The notes under the pieces: generated by a model
Database searches by the model: none
Told to the model about the DNA's origin: nothing
What the model saw: the letters and a program-made list of their open reading frames with translations, nothing else
Part shown: positions 1 to 6,678 of the stretch, one piece after another
Numbering within the stretch: position 1 is the stretch's first letter
Layout of the letters: every line of letters starts with the position of its first letter
Position numbers and translations under genes: made by a program
Assembly: GCA_958414155.1 (NCBI GenBank)
Contig: CATYWI010000021.1
Span: forward strand, 1 to 9,130
From: an uncultured Anaerotruncus sp.
Lineage (GTDB): Bacteria > Bacillota_A > Clostridia > Oscillospirales > CAG-272
Direction of reading: 5' to 3'
Length of the DNA stretch: 9,130 nt

Positions 1-2
1 TT

Positions 3-1949
3 TTCTCCAAAAAAGTCAATTATATTCTCACGCTCGTTGTATCCGGGTTCATTACCGTCTATTGCGGCGTGCAGCTGATATACTATAAGTTTTTCTCCGG
101 CTTTTTCTACTGGGACCTTATGGGCGAGGCAGGCAACGTGACCGCCTTCTGGCGTGAGACTCTCAGTACTATTTTTTCAAACTGGTACGGAGTGATACTC
201 ATCCTTATGCCCTTTGTGCTATATTGCATCTTCGGCAGAAAGCACCTTCCCGCCGAGCAGTCGGAGTGGGGACTTCGCGGAGTGGCGCTTGCCGCGGCAT
301 TCGTGCTTTTCCTCGGCGGCAGGGGTTTCGTTTCCTTCCATAAGGACGATTATGACGACAATTTCTATTACAGCTACGGCTACAATCCGACCGAAGCGGC
401 AACGCGCTTCGGCGTTCTTACCGGCTTGCGGCTTGACACAAAGTATGCCCTCTTCGGCGTTCCGTCGCATCCCAATACAAATCCTTCGGGCACTATCACG
501 ACCATTGACCCGAACAATGTTTTTATACGTGAAACCACCTCTCCCGAGACCGATCCTCCGACGCCCGGCACGAGCGGCAGCGACACGCCGGCGACGACCG
601 AAGATCCGCCGAAGCCTGTCGATACCAGCCCCAACGTGCTTGATATAGATTTTGACGCGCTTATAGCGAGCGCGACCTCGTCGGCGCTCAAGGATGCGCA
701 TTCCTTCTTCAAAAACCGTACTCCCACCAACAAAAACGAATATACCGGGCTCTTCAAGGGCAAAAACCTCATTCTTATGACGGTCGAGGCATGGGCGCCG
801 GCAGCCATCGATGAAAAGCTGACCCCCACGCTCTGGAAGATGAAAAACGAAGGCTTCGTTTTTGAAAATTACTATTGCTCAAACTGGGGCGGAAGCACCG
901 CAACGGGAGAGTATGCAGTTCTCTCGGGCAACTTTTACAACAGCGCAAAATGTCTTGCTTACAGCGCCGACACGCTTATGAAGTTTGCCCCCGGCAATAT
1001 GTTCCGCTCGATAGGCTATAAGACCTACGGCTTCCACAATCACACCTACACCTATTACAGCCGCGACAAGTCGCACCCGAACATGGGCTACACATGGTAC
1101 GGCATCGGCAACTGGGATAAATCGAGCCTCTTTTCGGATCAGTGGCCCAAGTCCGACCGTGAACTTGCCGTAAACACGCTTGATTATATCACGGCGGACG
1201 CGCCCTTCCACATCTACTATATGACGGTCAGCGGACACGCACTCCAGACGTGGGGCGGCAATGCCAACTCACGCGCGCACCGCTCCTTGGTCACATCGGC
1301 AGGACTCAACTACACCGACCAGAACGCGCTTTCATACATTGCCTCGCAGTACGAGGTCGAGCTTATGGTAAAAACGCTCATCGAGGAGCTTGACCGCAAG
1401 GGCATTCTTGAGGATACCGTGTTCGTCATGGCTCCCGACCACTACCCCTACCAGATATCCAATGATGCAAACGAGACATACTCGGCGCTTTCCGATCTTT
1501 ACAAGATCCCGCTCACTTCCGATCCGTCCGGGATCGAGGGCAACTTTGACCTCTACCGCGCGCCGCTCGTCATCTGGTCGGCGTCGATGAAGAAGCCGGT
1601 CAAGGTCGAAAAGGTCTGCTCCGCCATCGACATCATGCCCACCGTATACAACCTCTTCGGAATGGACTATGATTCCCGCCTTATCACAGGGCATGACATT
1701 CTGTCCGACAGCGCGGGCTTTGTGCCGCTCAACTGCAACGGAGCCGGCGGCTCATGGCACTGGATAACCGATTACGGATCCTACAACACCAAAACCAAAA
1801 AATTCACTCCCGCACCCGGCGTCACGGTAACGGGCAGTCAGCTTGACTCATATATCAGAGCGAACAACTCCACCTGCACGCTTCTGCAGAAGTACTCAAA
1901 ATATATCCTTAACGAGGATTACTACCGCAAGGTCTTCCCGAACGGCTGA
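3..1949 (+). CDS. LTA synthase-family membrane phosphoglycerol transferase / sulfatase-fold protein (5' partial)
   Basis: The reading frame is open from the left edge; first full codon at base 3. The GTG at 69 lies inside a hydrophobic segment, so it is not the start and the true start lies upstream. Residues below are numbered from that GTG. Visible membrane segments are one around bases 18-95, then residues 39-56 and 70-85; LtaS-type enzymes usually have five, so about two are probably missing. A Thr/Pro/Asp-rich linker (about 155-189) leads to an extracellular alkaline-phosphatase-superfamily domain. Its motifs match those of LtaS: metal-ligand Glu240 in LMTVEAW, nucleophile Thr277 in GGSTATGEY, His323 and Arg332 in FHNHTYTYYSRD, His390 in VSGHA, and Asp457-His458 in APDHYPYQ. 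Known family role: moving glycerol-phosphate from phosphatidylglycerol to a cell-surface acceptor. The exact substrate here is inferred. It is probably cotranscribed with the oxidoreductase 11 bases downstream. A related sulfatase-fold enzyme of other specificity remains possible. Confidence 0.85.
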   Translation, partial: FSKKVNYILTLVVSGFITVYCGVQLIYYKFFSGFFYWDLMGEAGNVTAFWRETLSTIFSNWYGVILILMPFVLYCIFGRKHLPAEQSEWGLRGVALAAAFVLFLGGRGFVSFHKDDYDDNFYYSYGYNPTEAATRFGVLTGLRLDTKYALFGVPSHPNTNPSGTITTIDPNNVFIRETTSPETDPPTPGTSGSDTPATTEDPPKPVDTSPNVLDIDFDALIASATSSALKDAHSFFKNRTPTNKNEYTGLFKGKNLILMTVEAWAPAAIDEKLTPTLWKMKNEGFVFENYYCSNWGGSTATGEYAVLSGNFYNSAKCLAYSADTLMKFAPGNMFRSIGYKTYGFHNHTYTYYSRDKSHPNMGYTWYGIGNWDKSSLFSDQWPKSDRELAVNTLDYITADAPFHIYYMTVSGHALQTWGGNANSRAHRSLVTSAGLNYTDQNALSYIASQYEVELMVKTLIEELDRKGILEDTVFVMAPDHYPYQISNDANETYSALSDLYKIPLTSDPSGIEGNFDLYRAPLVIWSASMKKPVKVEKVCSAIDIMPTVYNLFGMDYDSRLITGHDILSDSAGFVPLNCNGAGGSWHWITDYGSYNTKTKKFTPAPGVTVTGSQLDSYIRANNSTCTLLQKYSKYILNEDYYRKVFPNG

Positions 1950-1960
1950 GGAACGTCATT

Positions 1961-3049
1961 ATGAAATACGCTCTTATAGGTTGCGGCAGGATAGCTCCCA
2001 ACCACATTAAAGCCGCGCTCGCGGCAAAGGGACAGGAACTTGAAATATCCGCGATATGCGATCTTCTGCCCGAAAAAGCGGAGGCGCTTGCCGCAAGGTT
2101 CGAGCTTGGGTCGGTGCCGCGCTATACCGACTACAAAAAAATGCTTGCCGAAGTCTCGCCCGAGCTTGTTGCCGTGGCGACCGAAAGCGGCTCGCACGCC
2201 GCCGTTGCGCTTGATTGCATCGCGGCGGGCTGTAACGTGATAATAGAAAAGCCGATAGCGCTGTCGCTCTCCGACGCGCGGCGGGTCATCGCCGCCGCGG
2301 ACGCCGCGGGCGTCCTTGTCTGCACCAACCACCAGAACCGCTTCAACCGTTCGGTCGCGGCGGCGCGTGAGGCGCTCGACTCAGGCAGGATGGGCAGGCT
2401 CATGCACGGCAGTGTTCATGTCATATGGGGACGCGACCGCGACTATTACGCCTCCGGCGACTGGCGCGGTACATGGCGCGCCGACGGTGGCGCGCTGATG
2501 AACCAGTGCATCCACGGCATAGACCTGCTTTGCTGGTTTATGGGCGGCAGACCCGCCGAGGTCACGGCGATGACGGCGCGTATGAATCACAGTTATATCG
2601 AAGCCGAGGACGTCGGCATGGCGCTCTTGCGCTTCCCGAACGGGGCGCTCGGCATGGTCGAGGGCACCGTCAATACCTATCACGCGGACATGGAGGAGAC
2701 GCTCTTCCTTTTCGGCTCCGAGGGTACGGTAAAGCTCGGCGGCAAGGCGGCAAACAAGGTGGATTTCTGGCACATCGCCGGCGACAGCCGCGATGCCGCC
2801 GCGGTCAACGATGAGTCGGAGGCGGCTCTTCCCGGCGTGTACGGCAGGGGGCATGTTCCGCTTTATGCCGATGTGGTGGATGCGATCATGACGCACCGTC
2901 CGCCGCGCGTCACCGCGCTTGACGGTATGGGGGCGCTTGAGGTCGTGCTTGCCATTTACAAGTCCGCCGCCGAGGGCAGGACCGTAAGACTGCCGCTTGA
3001 CGATTGTTCCACCATGGATTTTTGTGGAAGATTCGACTGTGTTGACTGA
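1961..3049 (+). CDS. Gfo/Idh/MocA family NAD(P)-dependent oxidoreductase
   Basis: A 362-residue protein of the usual length for this family. The N-terminal Rossmann fold opens with ALIGCGRIAPNH (residues 4-15), which binds NAD(P). The catalytic-lysine motif EKP is at 96-98, and the C-terminal substrate domain has GGALMNQCIHGID with Asn181, His185 and Asp188. The RIAPNH start, the RDRDYY and WRGTW segments and the MNQxIH form resemble nucleotide-sugar dehydrogenases of the WlbA/GnnA type that oxidise the 3-position of UDP-GlcNAc derivatives; this narrower assignment is inference, and a free-sugar or inositol dehydrogenase is possible. The ATG is preceded by a GAGGA at 1948-1952 that overlaps the previous stop codon, which supports translation from a shared mRNA with the LTA-synthase-like gene. 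The C-terminus ends in a short tail with two cysteines (DFCGRFDCVD). I see no strong terminator after it. Confidence 0.9.
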   Translation: MKYALIGCGRIAPNHIKAALAAKGQELEISAICDLLPEKAEALAARFELGSVPRYTDYKKMLAEVSPELVAVATESGSHAAVALDCIAAGCNVIIEKPIALSLSDARRVIAAADAAGVLVCTNHQNRFNRSVAAAREALDSGRMGRLMHGSVHVIWGRDRDYYASGDWRGTWRADGGALMNQCIHGIDLLCWFMGGRPAEVTAMTARMNHSYIEAEDVGMALLRFPNGALGMVEGTVNTYHADMEETLFLFGSEGTVKLGGKAANKVDFWHIAGDSRDAAAVNDESEAALPGVYGRGHVPLYADVVDAIMTHRPPRVTALDGMGALEVVLAIYKSAAEGRTVRLPLDDCSTMDFCGRFDCVD

Positions 3050-3129
3050 TTCGCCTACTATCGGAGACGGGCGACTTGCCTCAATTATTGAAAATAATCA
3101 AAAATGTAAATTTAATTTTAACATCTCTA

Positions 3130-3158
3130 TTGACAAAACCCTTTCTTCGCTGTATAAT
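3130..3158 (+). promoter_or_regulatory. Sigma-A promoter of the zinc-ribbon gene
   Basis: TTGACA at 3130-3135 and TATAAT at 3153-3158 both match the consensus perfectly, with a 17-base spacer. Transcription should begin near 3165, leaving a leader of about 45 bases before the ATG at 3211. The bases from 3050 to 3129 are AT-rich and show only weak, AT-only hairpins. A fully consensus promoter in front of one small gene suggests strong constitutive expression. Confidence 0.88.
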
Positions 3159-3195
3159 ATAAACGCAAGTCGGAAAATTGACTTCGCGTAATTAC

Positions 3196-3204
3196 GGAAA
3201 GAGG
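3196..3204 (+). promoter_or_regulatory. Ribosome binding site that fixes the zinc-ribbon start
   Basis: GGAAAGAGG lies 6 bases before the ATG at 3211. An in-frame TTG at 3178 would give a longer protein, but it has no such site and would put non-conserved residues before the zinc ribbon, so 3211 is chosen. Confidence 0.8.
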
Positions 3205-3210
3205 TATCTC

Positions 3211-3486
3211 ATGTACACAGACAAGACCCTGGTCTGCAAGGAATGCGGACAAGAATTCACCTTCACTGCCAGCGAGCAGGAGTTTTACGCCGAGAAGGGC
3301 TTCACCAACGAGCCTCAGCGTTGCAAGGAATGCCGCGCAAAGCGTAAAAATGCCAACCATAACGGTACACGTCAGATGTTTGACGCAGTCTGCGCAGAGT
3401 GCGGAAAGCCCTGCAAGGTTCCCTTCGAGCCGCGCACCGATCGTCCCGTCTACTGCAGCGATTGCTTCAGAAATAGACAGCAGTGA
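3211..3486 (+). CDS. Small double zinc-ribbon protein (zf_Tbcl-type)
   Basis: A 91-residue soluble protein. The first half has the pattern CKEC (Cys9, Cys12), then a GQEFTFTASEQEFYAEKGF segment, then CKEC (Cys38, Cys41), which closely matches the probable zinc-ribbon domain family (Pfam zf_Tbcl) common in Firmicutes. The second half is another ribbon: CAECGKPC (Cys61, Cys64, Cys68), then VPFEPRTDRPVYC and CSDC (Cys82, Cys85). Eight residues between the two ribbons are basic and polar. The family has no firm molecular role that I know of; nucleic-acid or ribosome contact is plausible for such a basic zinc protein but is inference. The gene has its own consensus promoter and a perfect terminator, so it is a monocistronic unit unrelated in transcription to its neighbours. 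Confidence 0.88.
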   Translation: MYTDKTLVCKECGQEFTFTASEQEFYAEKGFTNEPQRCKECRAKRKNANHNGTRQMFDAVCAECGKPCKVPFEPRTDRPVYCSDCFRNRQQ

Positions 3487-3495
3487 TCTCTCCCC

Positions 3496-3542
3496 CCAAA
3501 AACACGGATCGCCGCGCATTGCGCGGCGATCCGTGTTTTTGG
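3496..3542 (+). terminator. Rho-independent terminator with perfect 22-bp stem
   Basis: The arms 3496-3517 and 3521-3542 are exactly complementary, with a 3-base loop ATT. The GC core carries AAAAA on the left and TTTTT on the right, so the T-run forms part of the stem, and the symmetry would allow it to work in both directions. It begins 10 bases after the zinc-ribbon stop codon and insulates the next promoter. Confidence 0.92.
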
Positions 3543-3587
3543 CAACCGGACGGCGCGGCTTTGTGCGCTGCCGGGGAACAAAAACGA

Positions 3588-3616
3588 TTGACTTTTATCA
3601 CCTGTGGTGATATAAT
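3588..3616 (+). promoter_or_regulatory. Sigma-A promoter of the EEP lipoprotein pair
   Basis: TTGACT at 3588-3593 and TATAAT at 3611-3616, spacer 17 bases. The predicted start of transcription is near 3623, followed by a leader of about 36 bases with a strong GGAAAGGAA site. The spacer is almost completely filled by a palindrome (3596-3612), which suggests that this promoter is regulated. Confidence 0.87.
3596..3612 (+). promoter_or_regulatory. Candidate operator palindrome inside the promoter spacer
   Basis: TATCACC-TGT-GGTGATA is a perfect inverted repeat with 7-base arms and a 3-base centre. It lies between the -35 and -10 boxes and overlaps the first two bases of the -10. A dimeric repressor bound here would block RNA polymerase. 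I do not recognise the site as that of a specific regulator family, and the other two promoters in this window do not carry it. Confidence 0.6.
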
Positions 3617-3641
3617 ATATAAGTATACAAATTCTCCTGTC

Positions 3642-3650
3642 GGAAAGGAA
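3642..3650 (+). promoter_or_regulatory. Ribosome binding site of the first EEP lipoprotein
   Basis: GGAAAGGAA lies 8 bases before the ATG at 3659. It is clearly stronger than the GAGAAAG sequence (5054-5060) before the second paralogue, so the two proteins may be made in unequal amounts from the same mRNA. Confidence 0.75.
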
Positions 3651-3658
3651 CCGGATTT

Positions 3659-5044
3659 ATGAAAAAAACATATTCAAAACTTATGCTGATACTGCTTGCG
3701 CTCGTTATGCTCGCGCAGTGCTTTACGGCATGTAAAAATGATACGCCCCCTGCGGGATCGTCCGAGGCGGAAACCACCGAGGCGCCCGCGCCTACCGAGC
3801 TGATGCTCATCGGCGGCGACACGGTATACAATATAATCCGCAGCTCGTATGAAGAGGAACCCGTGCTTAACGCCATCAAAACGCTTCGCCAGACCATAAC
3901 AAAGCTGTACGGCGACGCGTGGCAGGGACTCATCACCGAGGACTGGGAGCAGGGCGTCGGCAAAGATGATATAATCGACAACGACAACGCGGAGATTCTT
4001 ATAGGCGTTACCAACCGCCGTGAGAGCCATACGGTCTACGAGTCTCTCGGCGAGGATGAGTACGCTATTCGCGTGGTCGGCAAAAAGCTCGTCATCGTCG
4101 GCAGTGACGAATACGCAACGGCTGAGGCGGTAAATGTGTTTACCGAGGGCTATGTTGCCGGCGGTGCTACCGCGACCGGCATGCTCAAGGTCGATGTGGC
4201 GCTTGACGTAAAGGGTACGGCGTCTCTGCGCAAGGTGCAGATCAACTCCGAGGCAAAATATCGCATAATGACGTGGAACCTCGGCTGCGAGGTAGGTAAT
4301 GTCGATGATGCGCTTGAGGTCATGCTCAAGTACCTTCCCGATATCCTCTCCCTTCAGGAGTGCAATAAGGCGATACATACAAAGCTGATAAACCGTCTGC
4401 CCAAGTTCTATCAGGTCTCAACGCGCTTCCATTCCAACGGTAAAACGTATGTCTATACGCCTATAATCTATAACTCCGAGGTGCTCACTCTCAAGGAGGC
4501 GGGCGCCGAGTGGCTGCGCGACAGATACACAAAAACTAACACAAAATCGCTCGCATGGGCGGTGTTTGAGGACAAGGAAGGCGCACAGTTCGCCGTTATC
4601 GACTTCCACGGCGCTGTCTGCTCAAATGCCTACAAAGGCTATGAGAACTACACAAAGGCGCAGCTCAACGAGCAGTCGAGCGTCTGGCGCACCGGCAACG
4701 TAAATCAGGTACTTGAGGTGCGCGAGCGTATATTCGCCAAGTACGGCGATATCCCGCTCATGGTGAACGGCGACTGCAACTTCACAAGCACCTCCACACA
4801 GTATAAGCAGATCACGGATTCCGGAATGTACGATGCGGAATTCACAGCGCGTCTCGGCACCGTGACCGGCTTCAAGACCTACTTTGATTACGGCACGCCC
4901 ATCAAAACCGGTCCGAGCATCGACCACATCTTCGGCGTGAACGGCATCGACTTTGTTGAGCATTACATCGTGCGCGACAAGCTGGTGCTTACCGCCTCCG
5001 ACCACTGCCCGGTGTATGTGGATTTCAATCCCAAAAAGCCCTGA
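3659..5044 (+). CDS. Surface lipoprotein with C-terminal EEP (endonuclease/exonuclease/phosphatase) domain, copy 1
   Basis: 461 residues. A type II signal peptide (KKTYSK, hydrophobic run, then FTAC with Cys25 as the lipid-modified residue) predicts anchoring to the outer face of the membrane; Phe at -3 is less usual but common in Clostridia. A short acidic, Thr/Pro-rich linker follows (about 30-46). Residues about 47-185 form a separate domain with DNAEILIGVTNRRES and AIRVVGKKLVIVGSD, similar to the N-terminal domains of hexosaminidase- or glucuronidase-type glycosidases (inference). The EEP domain (about 203-458) has the catalytic set: Asn207 in TWNLG, Glu234 in LQEC, DFHGA, Asp372 and Asn374 in NGDCNF, Asp422-His423 in SIDHIF and Asp448-His449 in SDHCPV. 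The family uses a divalent metal to cut phosphodiesters or phosphomonoesters; the substrate here (DNA, lipid head-group or sugar phosphate) cannot be told. It is followed by a paralogue 24 bases downstream. Confidence 0.88.
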   Translation: MKKTYSKLMLILLALVMLAQCFTACKNDTPPAGSSEAETTEAPAPTELMLIGGDTVYNIIRSSYEEEPVLNAIKTLRQTITKLYGDAWQGLITEDWEQGVGKDDIIDNDNAEILIGVTNRRESHTVYESLGEDEYAIRVVGKKLVIVGSDEYATAEAVNVFTEGYVAGGATATGMLKVDVALDVKGTASLRKVQINSEAKYRIMTWNLGCEVGNVDDALEVMLKYLPDILSLQECNKAIHTKLINRLPKFYQVSTRFHSNGKTYVYTPIIYNSEVLTLKEAGAEWLRDRYTKTNTKSLAWAVFEDKEGAQFAVIDFHGAVCSNAYKGYENYTKAQLNEQSSVWRTGNVNQVLEVRERIFAKYGDIPLMVNGDCNFTSTSTQYKQITDSGMYDAEFTARLGTVTGFKTYFDYGTPIKTGPSIDHIFGVNGIDFVEHYIVRDKLVLTASDHCPVYVDFNPKKP

Positions 5045-5068
5045 CGGATTTACGAGAAAGAAACCCGA

Positions 5069-6457
5069 ATGATGAAAAAAACGCTTTTCAGGTACGCCGT
5101 CCTGCTTATGGCGGCGCTTACGGTGCTTCCCGCAGTGCTTGCGGCATGCACCAAAAACGAAGGACCCGAGGTGAGCACGCCGATCGTGACCACCGAGGCG
5201 CCGGCGCCTGCCGAACTGGTCCTGTTCGGCGGCAGCGAGACATACAACGTTATCCGCGGCACATATGCCAACGAATCGGTGCTTGACGCGCTCAAAAAGC
5301 TCCGCAAAGCCATCGCCGCAAAATTCGGCGATATCTGGCAGGGCATTACGACCGAGGACTGGGAGCAGGGCGTCGGCAAGAATGATATTGTGGACAACGA
5401 CAACGCGGAGATACTGGTCGGTCTCACCAACCGCCGCGAGAGCCACACGGTATACGAGTCTCTCGGCGAGAACGAATATACCATCCGCGCGGTCGGCAAA
5501 AAGCTCGTCATCATCGGCAGCGACGATTATGCCACCGTCCAGGCGCTGACCGGGTTCATATCCAGATACATCGAGCCGTCCGGGGCTGATAAGCTCGTCA
5601 TGTCCGCCGACACAAATGATATGGGCACGGCGTCCCTGCGCAAGATCCCGATAAACGAAAATGCCGAATACCGCATAATGTCGTGGAACCTCGGCGGCGG
5701 CATCGGAAACGCCGATGACGCGCTTGAGATAATGCTGCGCTACCTGCCGGACATTTATTCGCTCCAGGAATGCAGCAAAAAGATACACACAGGGCTTATT
5801 GCAATTCTCCCCGAGTATTACAAGACCGCAACAAAGCTCCATAATGACGGCGCTACATATGTTTATACGCCTATAGTGTACAACACAAAGGTGCTGACGC
5901 TCAAGGATTCCGGTGCAGAGTGGCTGCGCGACAGATACACCGGAACAAACACCAAATCGCTTGCATGGGCGGTGTTTGAGGGCAAAAACGGCGAGACCTT
6001 TGCGCTCATCAACTTCCACGGCGCGATCTGCTTCAATACCTATAAGGGCTTTGAAAACTATACAGCCGCCGAGCTTGCAAAGCAGGTGAACGAATGGCGG
6101 CAGGGCAACGCGCGTCAGCTTCTTGAGGTCCGCGACCGCATACGCGCACAGTACGGCGAGATACCGGTCATGATGAACGGCGACTGCAACTTCAATGCTT
6201 CGTCGGCGGCGTACAAGATACTCACCGCAGGCGGGATGAAGGACGCGGAGTTCACCGCGCGCCTCGGTAAGGATACCGGCTTCAAAACCTACTTCCCGTT
6301 CGGCTCGACCAAGGTACAGACCGGAGCGAGCATCGACCACATCTTCGGCACCGCCGAGGTGGATTTTGTGGAGCACAGGATAGTACGCACCTCCCCGGTG
6401 CTTACGGCATCCGACCACTGTCCCGTGTATGCCGATTTCAATCCGAGCAAGAAATGA
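5069..6457 (+). CDS. Surface lipoprotein with C-terminal EEP domain, copy 2 (tandem paralogue)
   Basis: 462 residues, the same architecture as the preceding gene. The type II signal peptide ends in the better lipobox LAAC (Cys27). An acidic linker, the NAEILVGLTNRRES / TIRAVGKKLVIIGSD domain and the EEP domain follow. All catalytic positions are kept: Asn207, Glu234, NFHGA, Asp372, Asn374, Asp423-His424 and Asp449-His450. Well over half of the aligned residues match copy 1 by eye, with some long exact nucleotide runs. Two ATGs are adjacent (5069 and 5072) and either could be used. The gap of 24 bases has no terminator or promoter, so both copies should share an mRNA. Divergence is greatest in the signal peptide, the region just before the EEP domain and the loop near residues 415-420, which may reflect different substrates. 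Confidence 0.88.
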   Translation: MMKKTLFRYAVLLMAALTVLPAVLAACTKNEGPEVSTPIVTTEAPAPAELVLFGGSETYNVIRGTYANESVLDALKKLRKAIAAKFGDIWQGITTEDWEQGVGKNDIVDNDNAEILVGLTNRRESHTVYESLGENEYTIRAVGKKLVIIGSDDYATVQALTGFISRYIEPSGADKLVMSADTNDMGTASLRKIPINENAEYRIMSWNLGGGIGNADDALEIMLRYLPDIYSLQECSKKIHTGLIAILPEYYKTATKLHNDGATYVYTPIVYNTKVLTLKDSGAEWLRDRYTGTNTKSLAWAVFEGKNGETFALINFHGAICFNTYKGFENYTAAELAKQVNEWRQGNARQLLEVRDRIRAQYGEIPVMMNGDCNFNASSAAYKILTAGGMKDAEFTARLGKDTGFKTYFPFGSTKVQTGASIDHIFGTAEVDFVEHRIVRTSPVLTASDHCPVYADFNPSKK

Positions 6458-6475
6458 AATGATTATTTAATATAT

Positions 6476-6511
6476 GGGGCTGTTAAAAAACTCGATGTTT
6501 TTAACAGCCCC
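6476..6511 (+). terminator. Terminator-like hairpin 1 after the EEP pair
   Basis: Perfect 14-bp stem: GGGGCTGTTAAAAA at 6476-6489 pairs with 6498-6511, with an 8-base loop. It begins 18 bases after the stop codon of copy 2. As in the terminator at 3496, the A-run and T-run form part of the stem. The U-run is on the 3' arm rather than after the GC part, so termination efficiency is less certain than for a textbook terminator. Confidence 0.7.
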
Positions 6512-6545
6512 TCAAAAATGCCGGTCAGGATCCCGGCATTTTTGA
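6512..6545 (+). terminator. Terminator-like hairpin 2, directly abutting hairpin 1
   Basis: Perfect 13-bp stem: TCAAAAATGCCGG at 6512-6524 pairs with 6533-6545, with an 8-base loop. The GC-rich top of the stem runs into TTTTT on the 3' arm, the usual terminator layout. With no base between it and hairpin 1, the two may act as a double terminator, or may be the first part of a longer structured element. Confidence 0.75.
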
Positions 6546-6547
6546 TG

Positions 6548-6636
6548 CGATCTTGGTCGGTTTTGCCGCCCCGTGTCTTTGTTTTTTGCTTTCTTGGCGG
6601 CAAAACGGCGGTGTTCAGCCGCCGAGACCAATGTCG
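6548..6636. other. Predicted three-helix junction in intergenic DNA
   Basis: Three helices fit together with little unpaired sequence. The outer stem is 6548-6558 with 6626-6636 (11 positions, one mismatch and one G-T wobble). The second stem is 6561-6570 (TTTTGCCGCC) with 6596-6605, 10 bp perfect, closing a 25-base T-rich loop. The third stem is 6606-6611 (CGGCGG) with 6619-6624, loop TGTTCAG. Stems two and three stack with no spacer. No open reading frame with a ribosome binding site lies here. It could be a structured RNA, part of a dispersed palindromic repeat, or remains of one. The structure is hand-folded, so strand and function are open. Confidence 0.5.
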
Positions 6637-6678
6637 TCGGGATCGTTAAAAAATCAAATTGATTTTTTAATGACCCGA
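6637..6678. repeat. Long bulged inverted repeat closing the structured intergenic region
   Basis: TTAAAAAATCAA at 6646-6657 pairs perfectly with 6659-6670. The stem continues outward through 6643-6645 with 6671-6673 (one G-T wobble) and, past a single bulged A at 6642, through TCGGG (6637-6641) with CCCGA (6674-6678), giving about 20 pairs. Its 5' arm (GGGATCGTTAAAAAA) resembles the 5' arm of hairpin 1 (GGGGCTGTTAAAAAA), so the two ends of the structured region carry related sequence. It lies 31 bases upstream of the next -35 box. Confidence 0.6.

Larger units (their letters stand above)
3659..6457 (+). repeat. Tandem gene duplication (two about 1.39-kb direct copies)
   Basis: The two lipoprotein genes align end to end with almost no gaps. 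Exact nucleotide matches include 29 bases (3935-3963 with 5351-5379) and 23 bases (4508-4530 with 5918-5940), lying within otherwise diverged sequence. Conservation at synonymous sites in those runs suggests either a strong local constraint or occasional gene conversion between the copies. Confidence 0.85.

Noticed and set aside
3051..3074. Possible hairpin TCGCC/GGCGA just after the oxidoreductase
   Set aside because: Only 5 pairs around a 14-base loop and no following T-run, too weak for a terminator.
2997..3191. A 64-codon open frame overlapping the end of the oxidoreductase gene
   Set aside because: It begins inside the oxidoreductase in another frame, lacks a ribosome binding site, and runs through the consensus promoter of the zinc-ribbon gene.
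3623..3628. GTATAC palindrome near the predicted transcription start of the EEP operon
   Set aside because: A 6-base palindrome is too short to separate from chance.
4622..6418. A 598-codon open frame on the minus strand across both EEP genes
   Set aside because: It lies antisense to two well-supported paralogues with conserved catalytic motifs, its translation is rich in His, Arg and Cys without recognisable domains, and it has no ribosome binding site. It arises from the codon bias of the + strand genes.
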